Of a stretch of DNA of 12,583 nt, positions 6,418-12,583 are shown one piece after another. Made by a program: the position numbers and the translations under genes. The DNA comes from Puniceicoccaceae bacterium (lineage in GTDB: Bacteria; Verrucomicrobiota; Verrucomicrobiia; Opitutales; Coraliomargaritaceae): positions 1 to 12,583 of the forward strand of contig PWZW01000232.1 in NCBI GenBank assembly GCA_003567255.1. The letters are read 5' to 3'. The notes below the pieces were generated by a model. The model was given only the letters and a program-made list of their open reading frames with translations, was not told the origin of the DNA and ran no database searches. Numbering within the stretch: position 1 is the first letter of the stretch; every line of letters begins with the position of its first letter.

Positions 6418-6708
6418 TTATGCGAGATCGATGGAATCGCCCTCTTTCAACGTAACCATCGCCTTGCGACGACCGCCAGTGGTTGTGGTGACACCGCGAC
6501 GCTGACGGTCCCGCTTCACTTTGGGCTTTTGGTTGAGAACGTTCACCTTGGTTACCGTTACGTTGAAGGTGGCCTCAACAGCGCGGGCAACTTCCTTCCG
6601 ATTGGCACTTTGTGCGATTTCGAAAGTGTAGGTGTTGTGGTTCGCAGAGAGAATCGCGGCCTTTTCAGTCACGCGGGACTCGAGTAAAATTTTGTCTGTA
6701 CTGATCAT
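6418..6708 (-). CDS. rplW: 50S ribosomal protein L23
   Basis: L23 sits at the exit tunnel and is the main docking point for trigger factor and SRP. The 96-residue product has the N-terminal ILLESRVTEKAAILSANHNTY region, then FEIAQSANRKEVARAVEATF, VTKVNVLNQKPKVKRD and a basic loop, as in bacterial L23. Its ATG (6706-6708) overlaps the rplD stop as ATGA. It is preceded by AAGGAGGTGA at 6712-6721, a full complement of the usual 16S 3' end, so strong coupled initiation is expected. Length is normal. Confidence 0.97.
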   Translation of the reverse strand: MISTDKILLESRVTEKAAILSANHNTYTFEIAQSANRKEVARAVEATFNVTVTKVNVLNQKPKVKRDRQRRGVTTTTGGRRKAMVTLKEGDSIDLA

Positions 6709-7340
6709 GCTTCACCTCCTTGGGCGCGGGCGATAATGGTTTGGATGCCCTTCTCACTGAGGAGAATATGGCGAAAGCGAACGACATCGAGTGCGCTCAG
6801 GTGGGCGGCTTCAGACAAGGAAACGCGCTCCACATTACGCGCAGCGAGGGCGGTATTGTCGGTAAACTTATCGTCCACCACGAGAATCTTACCTTCGGGC
6901 AAGCAGGTGTTGAGCACCTTCACGAACAAGCGTGTTTTTGGTTCGCTTGTTTCGAGAGACTCGATGACAGAGATCCCGCCCTCGGAAGCGCGGTCGAAGA
7001 GCGCGCGCTGGAAGGCGAGCTTGCTCATCTTGCGGTTGACCTTTTGTGAATAGTCACGAGGACGAGGTCCGAAAGTAACGCCACCTCCACGATACTGTGG
7101 TGCCTGAGCCTGTCCCTGACGGGCGCGGCCGGTACCTTTTTGGCGGAAGGGTTTTTTACCCGATCCGCGCACTTCGGCACGTGTTTTAGTGTGGGCGTTG
7201 CCCTGACGTTTGTTGGCTTGGTTAGCGATAACGACCTGGCGGAGCGCCGCCAGTCCCTTGTCTCCCTCGAGTGTCGGGAAACCGTCGAATTCGCGCTCTT
7301 CTGAGGAGCTACCGTCTGCAGTGAAAACCTTGAATTTCAT
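6705..7340 (-). CDS. rplD: 50S ribosomal protein L4
   Basis: L4 extends a long loop into the exit tunnel. In E. coli it also represses the S10 operon by transcription attenuation and translational control through the leader ahead of rpsJ. The 211-residue product shows the loop region at residues 52-97 (KTRAEVRGSGKKPFRQKGTG, then RARQG and GGGVTFGPRPRDY). The C-terminal alpha/beta part has ILVVDDKF and a domain ending LSEKGIQTIIAR. Length is near normal (201 in E. coli). The start ATG at 7338-7340 has AAGGAAAGGAAG upstream. The C-terminal residues GGE are encoded by the SD of rplW, linking the two genes. The E. coli-type leader ahead of rpsJ is not evident, because fusA precedes rpsJ by 14 nt. 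Confidence 0.98.
   Translation of the reverse strand: MKFKVFTADGSSSEEREFDGFPTLEGDKGLAALRQVVIANQANKRQGNAHTKTRAEVRGSGKKPFRQKGTGRARQGQAQAPQYRGGGVTFGPRPRDYSQKVNRKMSKLAFQRALFDRASEGGISVIESLETSEPKTRLFVKVLNTCLPEGKILVVDDKFTDNTALAARNVERVSLSEAAHLSALDVVRFRHILLSEKGIQTIIARAQGGEA
6712..6721 (-). promoter_or_regulatory. strong Shine-Dalgarno of rplW inside rplD
   Basis: AAGGAGGTGA on the minus strand, matching the anti-SD along its whole length, 3 nt before the rplW ATG and inside the last codons of rplD. It is the strongest SD in the window and confirms that the host's ribosomes have a standard anti-SD. Confidence 0.85.
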
Positions 7341-7358
7341 AATATAAGCTTCCTTTCC

Positions 7359-8003
7359 TTATGCCTTGGAGGTTTTCTGCTTCTTTGCAGTACGCACGGC
7401 AACTTGGCCGCCGCGAGTACCGGGGATACTCCCTTTAACCAGAATCAGATTCTTTTCCGGAATAATCTTCACAATTTGAAGATTTTGAACGGTGCGCTGC
7501 ACGTCCCCCATATGGCCGGGCATTTTCTTACCCTTGATGACGTGTCCGGGCCATTGGCAAAAACCGTAGGAACCACCGCGGCGGTGAAACATTGAACCGT
7601 GAGAGGCAGGACCTCCGGCGAAACCGTCGCGCTTCACGACACCCTGGAAGCCGCGCCCCTTACTGGTACCGATAATATCGATCTTTTGGCCCTCCTCAAA
7701 GCGTTCGACGGTGAGCACATCTCCGCAGTTCAAACCGTGATCGGCGTCTGCGCGAAATTCCTGAAGTTCGGAGACCGGGTCAACCCCAGCCTTCTTGAGG
7801 TGCCCGCGGGCAGCCTTAGAAAGACGGTGCTCTTTTTGAGGACGGTAGCCGATCTGGACAGCATGGTAGCCATCCTTTTCGGTCGACTTGACCTGGGTCA
7901 CCGGGCAAGGGCCCGCTTCAATGACAGTGACGGGGATCAAACGCCGGTCGGCGTCGAACACCTGAGTCATGCCTATCTTTTTACCTAGTAGGGTTACTTT
8001 CAT
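7359..8003 (-). CDS. rplC: 50S ribosomal protein L3
   Basis: L3 is one of two 50S assembly initiators and reaches toward the peptidyl-transferase centre. The 214-residue product starts MKVTLLGKKIGMTQVFDAD. It has the L3 signature region FQGVVKRDGFAGGPASHGSM (residues 119-138), then FHRRGGSYGFCQWPG and KGKKMPGHMG. Gln150 aligns with the E. coli Gln150 methylated by PrmB, so a PrmB substrate is plausible. The start ATG at 8001-8003 has no SD. Upstream lies a 126-nt spacer separating rpsJ from rplC, with an inverted repeat ending just before the start. In chlamydiae, as I recall, rpsJ and rplC lie in different loci, so this spacer falls at a PVC breakpoint. Confidence 0.98.
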   Translation of the reverse strand: MKVTLLGKKIGMTQVFDADRRLIPVTVIEAGPCPVTQVKSTEKDGYHAVQIGYRPQKEHRLSKAARGHLKKAGVDPVSELQEFRADADHGLNCGDVLTVERFEEGQKIDIIGTSKGRGFQGVVKRDGFAGGPASHGSMFHRRGGSYGFCQWPGHVIKGKKMPGHMGDVQRTVQNLQIVKIIPEKNLILVKGSIPGTRGGQVAVRTAKKQKTSKA

Positions 8004-8129
8004 GGGACTAAGCGGCAGGTGGAAAAATCCGTTTAAATGACCTGCTTTAGTGGTTAATAATCTGTATTTTGGGCTACGCTATATCGAGCAAGCTATACGA
8101 AGTTGGGAAGATGAAAAGCGGCCGATAAT
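8004..8129 (-). promoter_or_regulatory. rpsJ-rplC spacer with hairpin ahead of rplC
   Basis: The largest gap inside the cluster (126 nt). On the minus strand GCAGGT (8040-8045) can pair with ACCTGC (8015-8020). Within the 19-nt loop GGA-TTTT-TCC can form a small inner stem stacked next to the outer one, leaving a 9-nt bulge CATTTAAAC. The structure ends 11 nt before the rplC ATG. I see no convincing -35/-10 pair; TATAGC occurs twice but without a good -35. It could serve as an L4-responsive control site, an internal promoter region, or a relic of a junction between two once-separate operons. All three are inference. Confidence 0.35.
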
Positions 8130-8438
8130 CTAGACATTGATCGTAATGTCAACACCTGCTGGCAAATTTAGCTTTTTTAATTCGTCGACCGTTGCGGCCG
8201 TCGGCTCGAGGATGTCGATCAAGCGTTTGTGCGTGCGCACCTCGAACTGATCCATCGACTTTTTGTCGACGTGCGGGGAGCGATTCACCGTCAGACGCTC
8301 AATGCGTGTCGGCAAGGGCACAGGTCCGGCGACGCGGGCACCGGAGCGCTTGGCAGTTTCAACAATATCAGAGGTCGACTGGTCGATGACACGGAAGTCG
8401 AAGCCTTTGAGGCGGATGCGTATACGTGGAGAACTCAT
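8130..8438 (-). CDS. rpsJ: 30S ribosomal protein S10
   Basis: S10 belongs to the small-subunit head and, as NusE, forms the antitermination complex with NusB. The 102-residue product starts MSSPRIRIRLKGFDFRVIDQ and has the S10 signature VAGPVPLPTRIERLTVNRSPH (residues 36-56, two pieces). It then has RTHKRLIDILEPT near 68-80 and a final strand GVDITINV. Length is standard. It follows fusA by 14 nt without tuf in between, and the ATG at 8436-8438 has no SD, only pyrimidine-rich sequence. The order fusA-rpsJ resembles chlamydiae. Confidence 0.98.
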   Translation of the reverse strand: MSSPRIRIRLKGFDFRVIDQSTSDIVETAKRSGARVAGPVPLPTRIERLTVNRSPHVDKKSMDQFEVRTHKRLIDILEPTAATVDELKKLNLPAGVDITINV

Positions 8439-8452
8439 GAATGAAAAAAGGT

Positions 8453-10603
8453 TTAGGTGCGTGCGGGGACGCGTTCGGTGGTTTCTACGATCGTGTTTAC
8501 GATATTGGTGGGAACTGGTTCGAAATGAGACGGGGTCATCGAGTAGGAGGCGCGACCTTTGGAAAGGGAACGCACGTCGGTCGAATAGCCGAACATTTCA
8601 ACGAGAGGGACATGGGCGGAAACAACACAGAAGCCAATTTTTGGCGTCATGCTCTGAATCTGCCCGCGGCGACGATTGAGATCCCCCATGATATCGCCTT
8701 GATATTCATCGGGTGTTTCGATCTCAACCTTCATTATTGGCTCAAGTAAAACGGGTTTGGCAAGCTTCATTGCTTCCTTAAGCGCAAATATTCCGGCCAT
8801 TTTGAAAGCCATTTCCGATGAGTCGACATCGTGGAAGGAGCCATCGTACAAAGTGACCTTAAAATCAACGACCGGATAACCGGCGATCACTCCGTTGTTG
8901 GCGGCCTCATAGATACCGTCAATGGTCGGTTTTATAAATTCTTTCGGGATCGCACCCCCGACCACGGCGTTGACGACTTCGATCCCCTTGCCTGCTTCCT
9001 GGGGTTCGAGGCGGATCATCGCGTGCCCGTACTGGCCGCGTCCGCCGGACTGACGGATAAACTTCCCTTCTGCCTGAGAAGATCCGGTAATCGTCTCGCG
9101 ATAAGCGATTTGAGGACGGCCCGATTCGGCGGACACTTTAAACTCCCGGAAGAGGCGGTCGCGGATGATCTCAAGGTGGAGCTCCCCCATTCCCGCGATC
9201 AAGGTTTGTCCGGTTTCCTCATTGGTCTTCACCAAAAAAGTTGGATCTTCTTCGGCAAGGCGCTGGAGACCGGTGGACATCCTTTCCTGGTCAGCGGACG
9301 TTTTCGGCTCGATGGACATGGAAATGACCGGCTCGGGAAAAGTTGGTGGCTCCAGCCGAACGTCAAAATCTGCCGACCGGATGGTGTCTCCGGTAACGAC
9401 ATCGCGCACCCCAACGATTGCGCAAATGTCACCCGCGAAAGCGGTTTCGATATCGTCCCGCGCGTTTGCTTTCATCATCAACAATCGGGAAATGCGTTCG
9501 GTCTTGCCAGTTCTGGGATTGTAGAGGGCCGCACCTTTGCTAAGCGTTCCGGAATAGATTCGAAAGAATACCAACTTACCGACAAAGGAGTCGGCCATGA
9601 GTTTAAAGGCGAGCCCCGCAACCGGCCGATTATCGTCGGCCACTATTTCCACGGGCTCCCCACGCTCGTTCTCTCCCCGCATGGGAGGAAGGTCCAAGGG
9701 CGAAGGAAGGTAATTAACAACGCATTCGAGCACGCGTTGGACGCCTTTATTTTTGAAAGCACTACCGGGAATGACGCCCACAAAGCCGAGCCCGATGGTG
9801 GCCTTACGCACCGCGCGGCGGAGTTCATCCACCGATAGGGTTTCGCCACCGAGGTATTTGTCGGCAACGGTTTCATCAAAATCCGCGAGGGCAGCGATCA
9901 GGGACTCGCGATGTTTGGCAACCGCCTCCGCTTGCTCAGCCGGGATCGGTAAGCTATCGAACTTAACTCCGGAAATATCAGATTCGTCGTAAACGATGGC
10001 TTCCTCGGAAATCAGATCAATCAAGCCCTTGAAACCTTCTTCCGCACCAATCGGAAGGTAGAGTGGATGCGCGTTCGCCTTGAGACGGGTCCGCATGGTT
10101 TCGACGGCAGCAAGAAAATCCGCCCCTGTCCGGTCCATCTTATTGACGAAGGCGATCCGCGGAACGTGGTACTTGTCCATCTGCCGCCAAACGGTCTCAG
10201 ACTGCGGTTGCACACCGGCTACGGCGCAGAAGACGGCGACCGCGCCGTCCAAAACCCGAAGCGAACGCTCAACCTCTGCGGTAAAGTCGACGTGCCCGGG
10301 CGTATCGATGATGTTGATACGATGCTTAAGGTCGGCATAATCACCGCTTGCATTTGTCCACTCGCAGGATATCGCAGCGGAGGTGATGGTGATTCCCCGC
10401 TCCCGCTCCTGTTCCATCCAGTCGGTTACGGCAGCACCGTGGTGAACCTCGCCGATTTTATGAACAACTCCGGTGTAGTAAAGGATGCGTTCTGTGGTCG
10501 TAGTCTTACCCGCGTCGATATGCGCAGCGATCCCGATGTTTCGGGTATGCTCAAGCGGAAACTTACGCTTGGGCGAATTCGCACTGGAGACGACGGAAGA
10601 CAT
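8453..10603 (-). CDS. fusA: elongation factor G
   Basis: EF-G is the GTPase that drives ribosome translocation and, with RRF, recycling. The product is 716 residues with all GTPase motifs: AHIDAGKT (27-34), RGITIT (69-74), DTPGH (100-104) and NKMD (154-157). Domains II-V follow, including MSIEPKTSADQERM, GMGELHLEIIRDRL and RQSGGRGQYGHAM. The domain IV tip GSFHDVDSSEMAF carries the histidine equivalent to E. coli His583, and FGYSTDVRSLSKGRASYSM lies near the end. The ATG at 10601-10603 is preferred over an in-frame TTG at 10625-10627, since it matches the usual N-terminal length; neither has an SD. It follows rpsG by 36 nt and has a short extra C-terminal tail. Motifs fit canonical EF-G, not TetM-type or mitochondrial paralogues. 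Confidence 0.97.
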   Translation of the reverse strand: MSSVVSSANSPKRKFPLEHTRNIGIAAHIDAGKTTTTERILYYTGVVHKIGEVHHGAAVTDWMEQERERGITITSAAISCEWTNASGDYADLKHRINIIDTPGHVDFTAEVERSLRVLDGAVAVFCAVAGVQPQSETVWRQMDKYHVPRIAFVNKMDRTGADFLAAVETMRTRLKANAHPLYLPIGAEEGFKGLIDLISEEAIVYDESDISGVKFDSLPIPAEQAEAVAKHRESLIAALADFDETVADKYLGGETLSVDELRRAVRKATIGLGFVGVIPGSAFKNKGVQRVLECVVNYLPSPLDLPPMRGENERGEPVEIVADDNRPVAGLAFKLMADSFVGKLVFFRIYSGTLSKGAALYNPRTGKTERISRLLMMKANARDDIETAFAGDICAIVGVRDVVTGDTIRSADFDVRLEPPTFPEPVISMSIEPKTSADQERMSTGLQRLAEEDPTFLVKTNEETGQTLIAGMGELHLEIIRDRLFREFKVSAESGRPQIAYRETITGSSQAEGKFIRQSGGRGQYGHAMIRLEPQEAGKGIEVVNAVVGGAIPKEFIKPTIDGIYEAANNGVIAGYPVVDFKVTLYDGSFHDVDSSEMAFKMAGIFALKEAMKLAKPVLLEPIMKVEIETPDEYQGDIMGDLNRRRGQIQSMTPKIGFCVVSAHVPLVEMFGYSTDVRSLSKGRASYSMTPSHFEPVPTNIVNTIVETTERVPART

Positions 10604-10639
10604 GACAAAGAACGGAGGGTGCGCCAAGCGGCGCGGGTA

Positions 10640-11113
10640 TTACCAACGCAGGTGAGCGAAGGCCCGGTTAGCCTGGGCCATCCGGTGGGTTTCTTCTTTT
10701 TTCTTAACAACGGCGCCGGTATTGTTGTAGGCATCGACAATCTCATCAGCAAGGGCTTCTTGCATGGGAACGCCCTTACGCTTGCGTGCAGTCGCGACCA
10801 TCCAGCGGAAGGCAAGGCTCTGCTGGCGCTCAAAGGAGAGCTCCACGGGCACCTGATAGGTAGCACCACCGACGCGGCGGCTCTTCACCTCCAACTTGGG
10901 GCGGGTGTTTTCGAGGGCACCGATAACGAGATCGACAGGATCCCCTTTGCCCAGCTTTTCACTGACCTTCTCAAAAGCACCATAAACGATGCGCTGAGCA
11001 ACGGTGCGCTTGCCGCGCTCCATGATCATATTGACCAGACAGGTAACTAAAGGGCTGTTATAGCGAGGATCCGGAACGAGCGGCCTCTTTTCGGCTTGGC
11101 GACGACGTGACAT
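10640..11113 (-). CDS. rpsG: 30S ribosomal protein S7
   Basis: S7 nucleates assembly of the 30S head and contacts the E site. In E. coli it represses the str operon by binding the rpsL-rpsG spacer. The 157-residue product starts MSRRRQAEKRPLVPDPRYNS. It has LVNMIMERGKRTVAQRIVYGA, ENTRPKLEVKSRRVGGATYQ and VELSFERQQSLAFRWMV, and ends NRAFAHLRW. The spacer to rpsL is only 24 nt, too short for the roughly 100-nt E. coli S7 operator, so feedback must work differently if present. The start ATG at 11111-11113 has no SD; TTAAATGG (plus-strand 11127-11134) lies 13 nt upstream. Confidence 0.98.
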   Translation of the reverse strand: MSRRRQAEKRPLVPDPRYNSPLVTCLVNMIMERGKRTVAQRIVYGAFEKVSEKLGKGDPVDLVIGALENTRPKLEVKSRRVGGATYQVPVELSFERQQSLAFRWMVATARKRKGVPMQEALADEIVDAYNNTGAVVKKKEETHRMAQANRAFAHLRW

Positions 11114-11137
11114 TGTAAGAACTGGGTTAAATGGATA

Positions 11138-11518
<381 letters not shown>

Positions 11519-11554
11519 AGGTGTCTGGGCACAAATTGAGAGAGAAAGGGCAAG

Positions 11555-11582
11555 AAAGTAGCCTTTTGAAAATTCTAAGCAA
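11555..11582 (-). promoter_or_regulatory. candidate promoter of the ribosomal cluster
   Basis: On the minus strand TAGAAT (11572-11577) matches the TATAAT -10 consensus at five of six positions and would start RNA around 11565, giving a leader of about 47 nt. Its -35 region is only AT-rich. An overlapping alternative is TTGCTT (11577-11582), 16 nt, TACTTT (11555-11560). I cannot choose between them from sequence alone. Confidence 0.35.
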
Positions 11583-11599
11583 GAAATTTATTGAAAATT
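11566..11599. repeat. 9-bp direct repeat TTGAAAATT around the promoter
   Basis: TTGAAAATT occurs at 11566-11574 and again at 11591-11599, a period of 25 bp. The first copy overlaps the candidate -10 of the ribosomal promoter. It may be an activator/UP-like element or an operator; AT-rich composition makes chance occurrence possible. Confidence 0.45.
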
Positions 11600-11701
11600 T
11601 TTGGTCTCAACAGTGGACCGCTCGGTCGGAGGCTGCTTCGGTGGATGCTACGTCGGGAGACTTGCGGTGACTCGCTGTATTAAATAGCGTGCTTATGAAA
11701 G

Positions 11702-12562
11702 ATGATTCCATCGCTCAAAAAGTTGTTTCCGTCGCCGGTTTTCCGCATCGTCCGAGTCCTGGTCCTCGCCTACCTCGGTTTGGTGGGGATAATGCTCATT
11801 TTCCAGCGGCAATACATCTACTACCCTAGTCATGCGGACTCAGCAACCCTTGAGGCAGAGGCAAGGCAGGAGGGCTTGGTGCCTTGGCTCGACGCGCAAG
11901 GGGGCCGAATCGGCTGGACCTATTCTTCTCCGGACGGGAGTGAGGGCACGCTGCTGATCTTCCACGGCAATGCCGGTCATGCCCTGAACCGCGTTTATTA
12001 TACGGAACGGTTTGGGCGGCTTGCAAAGCGTCCCGCCTTTCGCGAGATCCGCTTATTCGAGTATCCCGGCTACGCGGACCGCGCCGGGCGGCCCTCGGAG
12101 GCAACCTTTGTGGAAGCTGCCCAGCACGCTTTCGATGAGCTGATCGGCAACCCTAGCTCCAGCGGCCCTCACTACCTCCTTGGGGAGTCCCTCGGCAGTG
12201 GTGTTGCCACACACCTCGCGGCATCCCGAGGCGAGCACATTTCCGGCCTGCTTCTGATCACCCCTTTCACTCGTTTGTCAGACGTTGGCCAAGTACACTT
12301 TCCCTTTTTACCGGTGCGCCTGCTCCTGCGCGACCACTTTCCGAACGCTCAAAACCTTGAGCACTTTGAGAGCCCGGTAGTCATCCTCACCGCCGAACAT
12401 GACGGCGTGGTACCGGCCCGCCTGGGCCGACAACTCTACCTCGGTTTGGACGGCCCGAAACAGCTTTTTGAAATCGCGGGGGCCGACCACAATACGCTCT
12501 TCCACCGGGTGCCGACGAAGACTTGGATCGAAGCCATCCAGTTTTTGCGCGCGGGTGACTAA
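11702..12562 (+). CDS. membrane-anchored alpha/beta hydrolase (BEM46/ABHD13-like)
   Basis: A probable serine hydrolase; the substrate is unknown. The 286-residue product has an N-terminal membrane anchor (about residues 16-34, VRVLVLAYLGLVGIMLIF region), followed by RQYIYYPS, a phrase typical of this family. HGNAG (88-92) would form the oxyanion hole; YPGYADRAGRPSE (121-133) is a family motif. The nucleophile Ser163 is in LLGESLGSG, the acid is Asp234 (AEHDGVVP) and the base is His263 (GADHNTLF). The triad is complete, so it should be active. The start is ATG 11702; an in-frame TGA at 11696-11698 excludes a longer form, and only a weak GAAAG precedes it. It is divergent from rpsL and probably unrelated to ribosome synthesis. 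No terminator is seen in the last 21 bases. Confidence 0.85.
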   Translation: MIPSLKKLFPSPVFRIVRVLVLAYLGLVGIMLIFQRQYIYYPSHADSATLEAEARQEGLVPWLDAQGGRIGWTYSSPDGSEGTLLIFHGNAGHALNRVYYTERFGRLAKRPAFREIRLFEYPGYADRAGRPSEATFVEAAQHAFDELIGNPSSSGPHYLLGESLGSGVATHLAASRGEHISGLLLITPFTRLSDVGQVHFPFLPVRLLLRDHFPNAQNLEHFESPVVILTAEHDGVVPARLGRQLYLGLDGPKQLFEIAGADHNTLFHRVPTKTWIEAIQFLRAGD

Positions 12563-12583
12563 GCAAGCGAAGCGCTGCCGCCC

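Larger units (their letters stand above)
11519..11701. promoter_or_regulatory. divergent control region between rpsL and hydrolase gene
   Basis: A 183-nt divergent intergenic region. The half near rpsL (about 11555-11612) is strongly AT-rich, as expected for the ribosomal operon promoter and its upstream element; the half near the hydrolase is GC-richer. A small dyad GACCG-CT-CGGTC lies at 11616-11627. For the plus-strand gene a TATTAA stands at 11678-11683 without a recognisable -35, so its promoter is uncertain. No RNA gene or further ORF of note was seen. Confidence 0.6.

Noticed and set aside
8831..9838. Long plus-strand open frame of 335 codons inside fusA
   Set aside because: It is antisense to a fully conserved EF-G; its translation has no recognisable domain and is explained by codon bias of the real gene.
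10604..10627. TTG start giving EF-G eight extra residues
   Set aside because: The ATG at 10601-10603 fits the family N-terminus better, and no SD supports the TTG.
10067..11050. Plus-strand open frame of 327 codons across fusA and rpsG
   Set aside because: Antisense shadow of two conserved genes, with no plausible start signal or family resemblance.
11695..11829. Short frame from ATG 11695 overlapping the hydrolase start
   Set aside because: About 44 codons (MKDDSIAQKVVS...), low-complexity proline-rich end, overlaps the hydrolase membrane anchor; no SD. Probably chance.

Overview
The window holds most of a bacterial ribosomal-protein supercluster. It is a str-like block (rpsL-rpsG-fusA) followed by S10- and spc-type genes, all on the minus strand and reading from about 11518 down to the left edge. 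There are 22 minus-strand genes, with rplR cut by the left edge. One plus-strand gene, a membrane-anchored alpha/beta hydrolase, is transcribed divergently at the right end. There is no gene-free stretch longer than 300 bases; the largest gaps are 182 nt (11519-11701), 126 nt (8004-8129) and 95 nt (2123-2217).

Organism: the protein sequences are plainly bacterial. The order rpsL-rpsG-fusA-rpsJ without tuf matches what I recall of Chlamydiae. Together with the mid-50s GC feel and the protein style, this suggests a member of the PVC superphylum, most likely Verrucomicrobiota (Opitutae-like). That is an inference from memory of gene order and family resemblance, not a database match.

Layout in direction of transcription (right to left): divergent promoter region; rpsL, rpsG, fusA, rpsJ; a 126-nt structured spacer; rplC, rplD, rplW, rplB, rpsS; an unexpected small gene for a secreted protein (4897-5259); then rplV, rpsC, rplP, rpmC, rpsQ, rplN, rplX; a 95-nt spacer with two hairpins and a possible mini-ORF; then rplE, rpsN, rpsH, rplF and rplR (partial). 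No convincing internal terminator was seen, so the whole may be one transcription unit of more than 11 kb, possibly with internal promoters or attenuation.

Apart from the insert, the genes encode ribosomal proteins of both subunits plus elongation factor G, and their co-transcription matches growth-rate-coupled ribosome production. Unusual points are: (1) a signal-peptide protein gene lodged between rpsS and rplV with its own Shine-Dalgarno (SD) site; (2) a split in initiation signals, with most large-subunit genes having an SD and most small-subunit genes lacking one; (3) a recurring CCATTT(T)AA-like element in spacers of SD-poor genes; (4) structured spacers ahead of rplC and rplE that could hold autoregulatory sites.
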